The position numbers and the translations under genes are program-made. Positions 52,206-60,483 of a DNA stretch of 64,000 nt are shown here, one piece after another. Under the pieces are notes generated by a model, which saw nothing but the letters and a program-made list of their open reading frames with translations, did not search any database and was not told the origin of the DNA. Position 1 is the stretch's first letter, and the number at the start of each line of letters is the position of its first letter. Source of the stretch: Whitmania pigra (taxonomy: Eukaryota; Annelida; Clitellata; Hirudinida; Haemopidae); contig JAJTWR010000431.1 of assembly GCA_021613335.1 (NCBI GenBank), positions 1,488,001-1,552,000 of the forward strand, read 5' to 3'.

Positions 52206-55200
52206 ATGAAAGAAATATCCATGCGCCATCTTCGTCGAGCGTTACTGACTGCGCTCTTGCTCGCAGCGTTTCTCCTCAGTGGGGGAGACCGCGTACCGCT
52301 CACCTTCCGCGCACCAGAAGCCTTGGCCGCGCTTCCGCAAAAAGACAGCGGCCGCAAAGACCTCAGCGGACCGCGCATCATGTCCAAGGTCATCAACTAC
52401 GTAAAAGAGAACTACGTCGACCCGAAGCGCATCAAACCGAAAGAGATGATGCTGGGAGCGCTCGAAGCCATCGAGCAGTCGGTACCGGAGGTCATCATCG
52501 ACGGCACCCCGGAGTCGTCGACGGTGAAAGTGACCGTCGGCACCGCGAGCAAAGAGTTCGACCTGACGCGCCTCGATTCGCTCTGGAAGATGTCCTACAA
52601 CTTTAAAGACATCTTCGAGTTCATCGAGAAGAATATGAAGCCGATCGACGAGCCGCGCGAGGTTGAATACGCGGCCATCAACGGCGCGCTCCAAACGCTC
52701 GACCCGCACTCGATGCTGCTCCGACCGGAGCAGTACATGGAGATGAAGACCACCACCAAAGGCGAGTTCGGTGGCCTCGGCTTCGTGGTGCAGATGAAGG
52801 AAGGCATCCTCACGGTCGTGCGGGTGCTCCCGAAGACTCCGGCGGCGCGCAGCGGTATTCGCAAGCAAGACCAGATTCTTCGCATCGGCGATGAGTCGAC
52901 GGTGAACATGAGCGTCATCGACGCGGTCAGCCGCCTGCGCGGACCCGTGGACAGCAAAATTGCGCTCACCATCGCACGCAAATCTTGGGAGAAGCCCCAG
53001 ACCATCTCAGTGACCCGAGCGCTCATCAACATCGAGTCCGTCGCCTCGAAGCTGTATCCGAAAGGCATCGGCTACGTGCGACTCTTCAACTTCCAGGGCA
53101 ACACCGCCCGCGACCTCGAAGTTGCCTTGCAGGACTTGGACGAAAAAGCGAGGCGCGCTGGCTTTCCCGAAGGGTTGAAGGGGTTGGTCATCGACCTGCG
53201 CGGAAATCCCGGTGGCTTGCTGGAGCAAGCGCTGCAGATTTCCGACTTCTTCATTTCCAACGGCACCATCGTCACCACTGTTGGACTCTCCGACAAACTG
53301 CGCGTGCCTCGTCCGGCGCATGCGGATGAGAGCGACAACGCCTACCCGGTGGCGGTCCTCGTGAACGAGGGCAGCGCCTCGGCGTCGGAGATTGTCGCGG
53401 GAGCGCTCAAGAACAACGACCGCGCGGTGGTCATCGGCCGCCCGACCTTCGGCAAAGGCTCGGTGCAGATGCTCTACGACTTTCCCGACGACAGCGCGCT
53501 CAAGTTGACCATCGCCAAGTACCTCACCCCTGGCGACATTTCGATTCAAGAAGTCGGCATCGTCCCCGACATTGAGCTCGACGGAAACTGGGTGACCAAG
53601 GACGGCATTCGGGTGTTTGCCCCGCGCCGCGCCACGGGCGAGGCAGACCTCGAACACCACTTTTCCAACCCGTCGAGCGCCCAGGCCGCGAAGAAGCGCG
53701 AAGACGTGAAGCCCCAGGAGAAGCCGAGCGAAGTGCTCGCCTACGTTCGCGATGAACCGGCTTCTGCGAAACCCGACGCAGGCACCGACGACGGAGCAGA
53801 CGACGACGCGGATCTCGGACCGGAAATCGGCGGAGAAATTCGCGACGACTTCGAAATCAACTTCGCCCGCGACCTCCTCTCGGCGGCCCCGGCGCTCAAC
53901 CGCAACGAGCAGCTCTCGCGGTCGAAGGAATTCATCGCCGAGCGCCGTGCAGCGCAGCGCAAGCGCCTCGCTGAGGAATTCCAGAAGCTCGGCGTCGATT
54001 GGACCGAAGGGCCCTCGCACCCGCAGCAGCTCGCGGTGACGATGAAGCCCGACTCCGACAAGCGCTTCGTGCCCGGCGAGACGGTGCCGGTGGAACTCAC
54101 CGTTGAGAACCGCGGGACAACCCCGGTCTACCGCCTGCGCGGATGGCTTGAAACCGACAACCCCTGGCTCGACCGGCGCGAGTTTGCCTTTGGCCTCCTG
54201 CGCCCCGGCGAAAAGCGAAGCTGGACGGTCTCGGTGAAGCTCTCGAAGAACATCTTGGCGCGCCAGGACGCCGTCGTGGTCAAGCTGCAAGATGACGGCG
54301 GTGCGGTGGCAGAGATGGATTTAGGCGTCGTGTCGATGAACGAGTTGCCGCGCCCGAAGTTCGGCTACGGCTGGACGGTCGTCGATTCCTGCGCAACCTG
54401 CAACCAAGACGGGCGTGCGCAACGCGGCGAAACTGTCGCGGTCGTGGTGGACGTGACCAACAACGGCCCTGGAAAAGCGTACGAAGTAGCCGCGGTCGTC
54501 CGCAACGGGTCCGATGCGAACATCTTCCTTGAGACAGGGCGCTTCAAGTTGGGGGAGATGGCCCCCGGCGAGACAAAGACTGCCCGCTTCAACATCGAAG
54601 TGAAGCCCGGCTACAAGGGCGACGACTTCGTCTTGAAGCTGTCGGTGCTCGACGAGAAGCTCGACGAGTTCATGGTCGACAACGTGAAGATACCGGTTTC
54701 GAAAGATGCCGGCCCGGCGCTTGGCAAAAAGGCACCGACGACCGTGCGCCTTGCAGCCAAGACGCCCCTGTATGCGACGGTGGACGAGAAGAGAGCCTTC
54801 GCAACGCTCACCAAGTCGGCAGTGGTGACCGAGACCGGACGCGACGCAAAGATTGTTCGGGTCGAAGTGAGCCCAGACCGCTTTGCCTTCGTGCGCCCGA
54901 GCGATGTGAAAGCTGAGCCTCCGGGCAGCAAACCAGGCAAGCCCGCAGCGTTGAAAGACCTCGCTTACCTGCCGGTGGAGACTCCTGCGGGCATCGCGCT
55001 GAACGTCGACTCCGTGAAAGGTGGCATCAGCTCCAGCGGCGAGAAGTTCACCCTCTCCGGCACCCTCACCGGCAAGCACGTACAAGACTTCTACGTGGCG
55101 GTGAATAACCGCAAGGTGCTCTACCGAGCCCGAACTCCCGAAGATGGCGACGTGCTGAAATTCACCGCCGACGTCCCGCTCAAAGAGAATCAGAACTTCG

Positions 55201-55295
55201 TGCGGGTCGTAGCGCGCAGCTCCCAAGACTACTTCACCCAGCGGGTGTTGATGGTCCGGCGCCCGCCAGGGGCTGTCGCCCAGAAGAATCCGTAA
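52206..55295 (+). CDS. S41-family C-terminal processing peptidase with large C-terminal extension
   Basis: 1029 residues. Signal or anchor helix (8-26, A-L-A-A), then the N-terminal CTP helical region. The PDZ domain spans about 187-265 (FGGLGFVVQ...A-R-SGI-K-QD-ILRIGD). The S41 domain covers about 270-465 with LRGNPGGLL-QALQISD, catalytic-Ser segment EGSASASEIV (388-395) and K417 in TFGKGSVQ. CtpA proteins usually end near residue 500; here another about 530 residues include CARDB/NEW3-like beta domains (V-V-V-DVTNNGPGKAY) and a C-terminal beta region. It is periplasmic or surface directed; the extension may bind substrate or envelope. Confidence 0.9.
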   Translation: MKEISMRHLRRALLTALLLAAFLLSGGDRVPLTFRAPEALAALPQKDSGRKDLSGPRIMSKVINYVKENYVDPKRIKPKEMMLGALEAIEQSVPEVIIDGTPESSTVKVTVGTASKEFDLTRLDSLWKMSYNFKDIFEFIEKNMKPIDEPREVEYAAINGALQTLDPHSMLLRPEQYMEMKTTTKGEFGGLGFVVQMKEGILTVVRVLPKTPAARSGIRKQDQILRIGDESTVNMSVIDAVSRLRGPVDSKIALTIARKSWEKPQTISVTRALINIESVASKLYPKGIGYVRLFNFQGNTARDLEVALQDLDEKARRAGFPEGLKGLVIDLRGNPGGLLEQALQISDFFISNGTIVTTVGLSDKLRVPRPAHADESDNAYPVAVLVNEGSASASEIVAGALKNNDRAVVIGRPTFGKGSVQMLYDFPDDSALKLTIAKYLTPGDISIQEVGIVPDIELDGNWVTKDGIRVFAPRRATGEADLEHHFSNPSSAQAAKKREDVKPQEKPSEVLAYVRDEPASAKPDAGTDDGADDDADLGPEIGGEIRDDFEINFARDLLSAAPALNRNEQLSRSKEFIAERRAAQRKRLAEEFQKLGVDWTEGPSHPQQLAVTMKPDSDKRFVPGETVPVELTVENRGTTPVYRLRGWLETDNPWLDRREFAFGLLRPGEKRSWTVSVKLSKNILARQDAVVVKLQDDGGAVAEMDLGVVSMNELPRPKFGYGWTVVDSCATCNQDGRAQRGETVAVVVDVTNNGPGKAYEVAAVVRNGSDANIFLETGRFKLGEMAPGETKTARFNIEVKPGYKGDDFVLKLSVLDEKLDEFMVDNVKIPVSKDAGPALGKKAPTTVRLAAKTPLYATVDEKRAFATLTKSAVVTETGRDAKIVRVEVSPDRFAFVRPSDVKAEPPGSKPGKPAALKDLAYLPVETPAGIALNVDSVKGGISSSGEKFTLSGTLTGKHVQDFYVAVNNRKVLYRARTPEDGDVLKFTADVPLKENQNFVRVVARSSQDYFTQRVLMVRRPPGAVAQKNP

Positions 55296-55388
55296 CAAGA
55301 GTGCAGGCGCGCGGCGGTGTCCCTGCCGCGTAGCCGCCAGCGGTCGGTCTGTTGCCTGCGGGTTGGAACTCAGGCAAGGTGAAGCACC

Positions 55389-55580
55389 ATGCGCGTGGGT
55401 ACCGGCGAAATCCTCATCATCACCATCACCGTGCTGATTATTTTCAGCGCCTCCCGCATGTCGGCGCTGGGGAATGCGTTGGGGAAGTTCGTCTACTCCT
55501 TTAAGCGCGCCGCTCGCGGCGACGGCTTCATCGACGTCACCCCGCCCCGGCCTCCACCGGCCGATCGCGACGACGCCTGA
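55389..55580 (+). CDS. tatA: Sec-independent translocase protein TatA
   Basis: 63 residues. After G-T-G-E-I-L comes a short transmembrane helix (L-I-I-T-I-T-V-L-I-I-F), then the hinge and amphipathic helix (S-R-M-S-A-L-G-N-A-L-GKF-V-Y-SFKRA), ending with a Pro-rich tail. This is the TatA/E pattern, although the usual FG hinge is F-S. No tatB or tatC is nearby. The last 88 bases are overlapped by a convergent gene on the other strand. Confidence 0.85.
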   Translation: MRVGTGEILIITITVLIIFSASRMSALGNALGKFVYSFKRAARGDGFIDVTPPRPPPADRDDA

Positions 55581-56284
55581 ACAATCTGCTTCGCTTGGGC
55601 GCGCACCGATGGGTGCAGCGCGTTGTCCGCCGCAATTATCCGTAAGTCGTTGTCCGCGAGCAGCGGGAGGATGACCGCTCCCAACTCCGGGGGCAGGTAA
55701 GGATTCATCGCAAGTGCGCGGCGGACCGGTGCCCGGGTGCTCCAACGCGGAGAACGCCACAGCTCACTCAAGGCGTCGCCGCGGGCGGGCCGATGCGCGG
55801 CGATACTGACCACCAGCGCTTCGGTGGCGCGCGGATTTTTGAGCAACTCCCGCAGCACTGCGGGCTGGGAAATCGCCGCTAACTTGGCGAGCTCTTCGCG
55901 ATTACGGCTGAGGCGCGCCTTCGACTTGAGCGTTCCAAGCGGCAGCGACGAGAGGCGCGCGTCGGCGCGCGCGGCGGCCTCCGCTACATACTCCTTCGCC
56001 GGTGGACCTTCGGCAAACAGCGGCAACACCGAGAAGAATCCCTCGTCGCTCGCGGCGGCGGCGAGTGCTCCACGTCGATCTGAGGTCAAGAGTGCGGTGA
56101 CGAGCGACGGAAGCACCTTGCGCGCTGTCGGCTCTCCGCGGCGTGCCTCGGTCATGCCGAATTCGAGGAGCTGCAGCAGGTCGAGGGTCGGCAGCTCGGC
56201 GACGCACTTCGCCGCCCGTTCGCGGAGAATAGAAGGGCCGCCGCCCAGACAGCCTAAGCGTGCGAGCAGGTCTCCCGGATTCAC
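55493..56284 (-). CDS. HEAT/leucine-rich-variant repeat protein, function unknown
   Basis: 263 residues starting at GTG 56284, immediately after the stop of the zinc-ribbon gene (TAAGTG). The chain is Ala/Leu-rich and helical, with repeated motifs like LA-NPYLPPELG-VILPLLADNDLRI-AA-N-LHPSVRAQA, resembling the variant repeat of DUF2336/LRV proteins. Its C-terminal 25 residues are a Ser/Gly/Arg tail that overlaps tatA on the opposite strand by 88 bases; the true end may be functionally dispensable. It probably forms an operon with the gene upstream. Confidence 0.6.
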   Translation of the reverse strand: MNPGDLLARLGCLGGGPSILRERAAKCVAELPTLDLLQLLEFGMTEARRGEPTARKVLPSLVTALLTSDRRGALAAAASDEGFFSVLPLFAEGPPAKEYVAEAAARADARLSSLPLGTLKSKARLSRNREELAKLAAISQPAVLRELLKNPRATEALVVSIAAHRPARGDALSELWRSPRWSTRAPVRRALAMNPYLPPELGAVILPLLADNDLRIIAADNALHPSVRAQAKQIVQASSRSAGGGRGGVTSMKPSPRAARLKE

Positions 56285-57379
56285 TTACGTTTTGTCGAGG
56301 GGAGAGGCGCTTACCCGAAGCTTAAACGTGTAGAGATTGCTCGGGTACTCCGTGAAGATGACCAAAAAAGGGGCAGAGGTCCCGGGTTCGATGTTGGCGG
56401 TCCGGGGGGAGATCTTCCGCAAGAGTTGTTCGACGTCGCTCGGCGTCGAAAGGTTATAGATCTCTTCCGGGGTCGGCACTGCACCGACGGCACCGCGGGC
56501 GGTGCTCATGGCCCGAGAGTCTTCGATGATCTCCGCCTGCACTTGGGCGCGAGTCGGCTGCTTTCCGCGGTTCATCACCGAACCGTAAATGTAGAAGAAC
56601 TCCCGACCATTGCGGCTTTTGTACAGCCCACTCGTCACTTCCTTAGTTACAAGGCTGTCGGAGGTGACGCTCGATATCCACCGGCGGAGGCTCAGGGTGT
56701 CGAAGGACACCTCGCCATCGCTCAAGATGGGCAGGCTCATGAACATGAGGAATGCGACAAGCGCGATAGAGATTCCGAACTTCATGAGCCGCGCGAAGAT
56801 GGGTTTGCGCGGGATATCCTCATTGACCTGAGGGATGTGCTGGTGGTCGGGGGCCGGGTTCAAATCCGGGACGGTCGATTCAATCGCCGGGAGTGACGCG
56901 AGCACGTTGTCGAGGTCGGTCTCCGAGGAGTTTTTGGAGGGGTACTTTTGGCGCTCCTCCAAGGCTCGCTTCGAATACGAGGGAGTCTCGCCGTAGGTCG
57001 GGGTCAACGGCGCAGGCGTCGGGCGCGTCGGGGCCTCCGAAGGAGGCGGAAGGATGGTGGTCGTCCCTTGAGACGTGTGTGGGGTCATGTACTGCGGTGG
57101 CGGGGTGGGAGCGACGGCGCTGCTTTTGGTTAGGTCTTCGAAGCTCGGCGGAAGCTCAATTTGCTCCCAGCCCTCCTCGGCGCTGGAACCGCGCGAGCGC
57201 GGCAGCGGTGGCGGTACGCCAGCTTTACTCGGGGTGCGTCGACTTTGGTCTGCGAGCGTTTGAGCCTCGACAACAAAGCGATGCCCACACTTCGCACAGC
57301 GCATCCGCATCGACGGAGATTGAATCTTCTCATCGGGGACGTGGAAGCGGGTGAGGCAGGCGTCGCAGGTAATAATCAT
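56285..57379 (-). CDS. MJ0042-type zinc-ribbon, single-TM protein with DUF3426-like domain
   Basis: 364 residues. The N-terminal zinc ribbon has C5-x-x-C8 and C28-x-x-C31 (ITC-x-x-C-x-x-F-x-V-x-D-x-x-I...R-M-R-CAKCGHRF). A Pro/Thr-rich disordered region spans 40-185. One transmembrane helix (about 203-223) is followed by a periplasmic domain of the DUF3426 type (FFYIYGSVMNRGKQPTRA-V-A-II-D...PG-SAPFLVIF). Such proteins are frequent in myxobacteria; function unknown, possibly envelope signalling. It shares its start region divergently with phaR. Confidence 0.82.
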   Translation of the reverse strand: MIITCDACLTRFHVPDEKIQSPSMRMRCAKCGHRFVVEAQTLADQSRRTPSKAGVPPPLPRSRGSSAEEGWEQIELPPSFEDLTKSSAVAPTPPPQYMTPHTSQGTTTILPPPSEAPTRPTPAPLTPTYGETPSYSKRALEERQKYPSKNSSETDLDNVLASLPAIESTVPDLNPAPDHQHIPQVNEDIPRKPIFARLMKFGISIALVAFLMFMSLPILSDGEVSFDTLSLRRWISSVTSDSLVTKEVTSGLYKSRNGREFFYIYGSVMNRGKQPTRAQVQAEIIEDSRAMSTARGAVGAVPTPEEIYNLSTPSDVEQLLRKISPRTANIEPGTSAPFLVIFTEYPSNLYTFKLRVSASPLDKT

Positions 57380-57436
57380 GTAGTGCTAGAAGACCGAAAT
57401 TCGTAAAGGGTGTGCCACCTGTCCTACCCTGTATCC

Positions 57437-57517
57437 ATGCATACACGAGTTTGTGCCATCTGCGAAAACTGGAGCTTTGAGAAGGAACGCGAATGTGGTT
57501 ATGAGTTCAGCTGTTGA
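57437..57517 (+). CDS. Possible 26-residue Cys peptide (leader frame) before phaR
   Basis: ATG 57437 to TGA 57517, with Cys at 6, 9, 20 and 26 (C-x-x-C-x10-C-x5-C), a pattern like a minimal zinc knuckle. Its stop codon overlaps the TGAGGAG ribosome site of phaR, so its translation could influence phaR. No obvious ribosome site precedes it. It could equally be chance. Confidence 0.28.
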   Translation: MHTRVCAICENWSFEKERECGYEFSC

Positions 57518-57525
57518 GGAGCACA

Positions 57526-58098
57526 ATGGATAATTTAGCTGAGAAGCGTACAGTAAAAGTGATCAAGCGGTATACGAATCGGAAGCTCTACGACACCAGT
57601 GAGAGCCGGTATGTCACCCTTGATGAAATCGCGGAAATCGTCAAACAGGGCGGCGAGGTGCAGATCATCGATCACCTCTCCAAAAAGGACCTGACAACAG
57701 TCACACTGGCACAGATTGTCTTCGAGGAAGAAAAGAAGACTGGCCAGATGCCGCTGACGCTTCTCCGGGAGATCATCCAAAAGCCCCGCGAGTCGATAAA
57801 TTCCTTCATCACGACCCAGGTCAGCCCGCGCGTGGACGCAATCCGCCAGGGCGCCGAAGCTCGGGTCGACAAGCTCCTCGGAGTCGAGCCGGGTACCGTG
57901 GAATTCACGCCGACCGCACTCCTGCAGCAGTCCCAGCGGGCGTTCGAATCAATTCAGTCAAAGCTCGAAGAGCGCGTTCAAACCATCCTCGAGTCCATCA
58001 CCGGAAACCTCCCCGCGTTTGGGAGAGACCTAGAGAGCATCGAGGCTCGGCTGCGCGCGCTCGAAGAGAAACTCGACCAACTTCAATCCAAGAAGTAG
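57526..58098 (+). CDS. phaR: Polyhydroxyalkanoate synthesis repressor PhaR
   Basis: 190 residues from ATG 57526 behind TGAGGAG. The N-terminal DNA/PHB-binding domain is unmistakable: I-KRYTNRKLYDT-ESRYVTL-EIA-x-x-x-x-G, then DH-SK-DLT-x-x-TL-QI-FEEE-K. The C-terminal half is helical coiled coil. In other bacteria PhaR represses phasin and its own gene and is released by binding PHA granules. A phasin-like gene lies convergent, stop to stop, but no phaC, phaA or phaB is in the window. Confidence 0.92.
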   Translation: MDNLAEKRTVKVIKRYTNRKLYDTSESRYVTLDEIAEIVKQGGEVQIIDHLSKKDLTTVTLAQIVFEEEKKTGQMPLTLLREIIQKPRESINSFITTQVSPRVDAIRQGAEARVDKLLGVEPGTVEFTPTALLQQSQRAFESIQSKLEERVQTILESITGNLPAFGRDLESIEARLRALEEKLDQLQSKK

Positions 58099-58419
58099 CT
58101 AACGCTTTCGCTTCGAGTGGGAGCTCTCGTGGTGCTCCTGGGGAGTCGTCTCACGCTCGCGCTCTCGCGCTTCGAGCCTCGCAATCGCGTTCTCAAGAGC
58201 ATGAACCTTTTCTTTCAAGGCTTCGACATCGCCACCGGAAGGCAAATTCAGCGAGGCCATAATTCCGCTCACGCCTTGTTCGATGCTGCCTTTGGCGCTC
58301 ATCACCTTCATGATCGCCGCCTGCAGGAACTCCATAAATCGCTCGTTCGCCATGAGGCGTTCGAGCGCGGCCTCGCCCGCGCGCTCAAGACGGCTGGGGA
58401 TAGGGATTTTGTCGAACAT
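58099..58419 (-). CDS. Small phasin-like / granule-associated helical protein
   Basis: 106 residues from ATG 58419 (a second ATG six bases upstream is possible). An N-terminal amphipathic helical stretch (I-P-S-R-LERAGEAALERLMANERFMEFLQ-A) is followed by a hinge with S-L-N-LP-GGDVE-L, then a coiled coil (LKEKVHALENAIARLEAR) and a His/Ser/Lys tail. This is the layout of PHA granule-associated phasin-like proteins (PhaI/PhaF N-domain and poly-hydroxyalkanoate granule regulators), with basic tail. Position end-to-end with phaR supports the call. Its start lies 31 bases from the divergent ArsA gene. Confidence 0.6.
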   Translation of the reverse strand: MFDKIPIPSRLERAGEAALERLMANERFMEFLQAAIMKVMSAKGSIEQGVSGIMASLNLPSGGDVEALKEKVHALENAIARLEARERERETTPQEHHESSHSKRKR

Positions 58420-58450
58420 GGTCATTGGATGCTGCGCTGTGTGCGGCGAC

Positions 58451-59365
58451 GTGTCAATCTTGAAGCTTGTGCTTGCTGAGCTTTGCCAGAGACGACTTAT
58501 CATCGTCACCGGGAAAGGTGGTGTCGGGAAGACCACCGTCGCAAGCGCCCTTGCGCTCGCAAGTGCCCAAGGGGGCGCGAAGACCTTGCTCTGTGAGGTG
58601 AACGCCGAGTCCCGCCTGCCGGAGCTCTTGGGCATCGCGGAGAGCGGGCCGGAGGTGGCCGAGGCGGAGCCGAACCTGTGGACCCTGAACGTACGCCCCC
58701 GGGAGTCGATGCTGGAATACGTGAAGATGCGGCTCGGCTTTGAGCGGCTGTCGCGGGCGATGCTGGACAGCTCGATGATGCGGGCGTTCCTGCGCTTCGT
58801 GCCGTCGCTGCAAGAGCTGGTGCTCCTCGGCAAGGTGCTCTACCTGCTCCGCGAGCGCGTCGCGGGCGGCGCGTACCGCTTCGACCGCATCATCCTCGAC
58901 GCCCCGGCTACCGGGCATGTGGTACCTTTCCTCGCCGTGCCGACGGTCATCCGCGAAGCGCTCCCGGCGGGAGTGCTGGTGTCGGAAGTCACCTGGATGC
59001 GCGACGAACTCGCCGACCGCGAAAAAACCGGCGTGGTGCTGGTCGCGACGCCTGAGGAGACCTCCCTCGCCGAGGTGCTCGAACTTGCCCCGAAGTTGAG
59101 CGACCGCGCGTCGGTCTACCCGGTGGCAGTCATGCTCAACCGCGCGACAGCTCCCCGCTTCAGCGCCGAAGACCTCGTTGCGCTCCCGGCGCTGCTCAAG
59201 CCGGCCGCCGAACACCATAAGCGCGCCGCAGACGCAACCCTCGCCGCAGAGCGCACACTCGCACCGCTCGGACTACCGCTCACGCTTGTACCGGAGCTGT
59301 TCTACGAGCGATTTCAGCGCGAGGCGTTGAACGCCATCGCCCAGCGCTTTGCGGAGGCGACATGA
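58451..59365 (+). CDS. ArsA/GET3-family ATPase, first of a tandem pair
   Basis: 304 residues from GTG 58451. R-R-L-I-IVTGKGGVGKTTVASALA is the deviant Walker A of the ArsA/MinD group; LL-CEVNAESRL stands where the Switch I region (DPAHSL) lies. DAPATGHVVPFLAVP and VLVATPEETSLAE follow. Arsenite-binding Cys and the ArsA linker are absent, and there is no arsB nearby, so arsenic transport is unlikely. Related paired ATPases occur in Myxococcus and Bdellovibrio with unknown role. The stop overlaps the next start by four bases. Confidence 0.85.
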   Translation: MSILKLVLAELCQRRLIIVTGKGGVGKTTVASALALASAQGGAKTLLCEVNAESRLPELLGIAESGPEVAEAEPNLWTLNVRPRESMLEYVKMRLGFERLSRAMLDSSMMRAFLRFVPSLQELVLLGKVLYLLRERVAGGAYRFDRIILDAPATGHVVPFLAVPTVIREALPAGVLVSEVTWMRDELADREKTGVVLVATPEETSLAEVLELAPKLSDRASVYPVAVMLNRATAPRFSAEDLVALPALLKPAAEHHKRAADATLAAERTLAPLGLPLTLVPELFYERFQREALNAIAQRFAEAT

Positions 59366-60483
59366 GCGGGCGCCTGAACGAACTGCTCGACCAAGCTTCG
59401 ATGCTGGTCACGGTAGGAAGCGGTGGCACCGGCAAGACGACCACCGCCGCGGCGCTGGGCCTTGCGGCGGCCATGCGCGGACGGCCAGCGTCGGTACTCA
59501 CCATCGACCCGGCGCGAAGGCTCGCGGAAGCCATCGGCGTGAAGGACCTCGGCAACGAAGAAGTCGTCCTCAGCGTAGAACAGCTCCAGGTGCTGGGCGT
59601 GCCAGCGAAAGCGTCGCTGCGGGTGATGATGCTCGACGGCAAGCGCGCCTGGGACGACCTCCTCGAACGCGCTGCACCGCCGCGCCTCAACCAGGCACTA
59701 CGCTCCAATCGCCTCTACGCCGCACTCTCGACGACGCTCGCCGGAAACCAAGAGTACATCGCCATGGAGAAGGTGATGGAGCTGCGGGAGCGGCACCCGT
59801 CGGACCTCCTCGTGCTCGACACGCCGCCGATGGGCCACGCCATCGACTTCTTCGAGGCCCCGGAACGACTCATCGCCTTCTTTGATTCGGAGGCCGCGCG
59901 TTGGCTCATGGACAAGCCTCCAGACTTGGGGCGCCGCATCAGCCGACGGCTGGTGGGTGTCGGCGGCGCGGTGTTGCTGCGTCTCTTGGGCCGCGTCGTC
60001 GGTGCGGGCACCGTAGAGCAACTCGGCGAATTGCTGCGGGGCTTAGGCGACCTCAACGCGTCGTTCACGAAACGCGCGCGGGCGACGAAAGCCCTGCTTG
60101 GCGACCCGGGGACGCACTTTCTGTTGGTGGTGAGCCCGGTGTTGGAGCGAATCCGAGAAGCCGAGCGCTTCCTCGCGGAGTTGCGCGAGCGAAAGCTCGA
60201 CGTCTCTGCAGCGCTGCTGAACGGCGTACAGCGACCGTTGACTGCAGCGGAACTGGAAGCGGCCTCCCGGTTACCGGCGCCACTGCGCACCGCGTATACT
60301 GAGACCCAAAATGAACTTGGAGTCCTCGCAAAGAAAAGTTTGGAAGGACGCGCACGCCTTGTGGCCTTGGGGGTACCCGTACACAGCCTCCCGCGCCTCG
60401 ACCAAGACGTGCGCGATATTCCCACGCTCGGGTTACTCTCAGCGCATATCCTTCGTGAGAGTGCTCTCTTCCCTTCAGCGTAG
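59362..60483 (+). CDS. ArsA/GET3-family ATPase, second of a tandem pair
   Basis: 373 residues starting at an ATG that overlaps the previous TGA. Walker A is GSGGTGKTTTAAALGLAAA; the switch segment TIDPARRLAEA-G matches DPA of the family. LLVLDTPPMGHA-DF-EAPERL (switch II) follows, and then a long helical region likely to bind client or membrane. It is clearly distinct from its partner, so the two probably form a heterodimer analogous to the two halves of ArsA. Its last 29 bases overlap the next gene's start. Confidence 0.86.
   Translation: MSGRLNELLDQASMLVTVGSGGTGKTTTAAALGLAAAMRGRPASVLTIDPARRLAEAIGVKDLGNEEVVLSVEQLQVLGVPAKASLRVMMLDGKRAWDDLLERAAPPRLNQALRSNRLYAALSTTLAGNQEYIAMEKVMELRERHPSDLLVLDTPPMGHAIDFFEAPERLIAFFDSEAARWLMDKPPDLGRRISRRLVGVGGAVLLRLLGRVVGAGTVEQLGELLRGLGDLNASFTKRARATKALLGDPGTHFLLVVSPVLERIREAERFLAELRERKLDVSAALLNGVQRPLTAAELEAASRLPAPLRTAYTETQNELGVLAKKSLEGRARLVALGVPVHSLPRLDQDVRDIPTLGLLSAHILRESALFPSA

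Noticed and set aside
58451..60483. Arsenite efflux ATPase ArsA
   Set aside because: No arsB, arsR, arsC or arsD nearby and no arsenite-binding Cys set seen, so only the ATPase family name is used.
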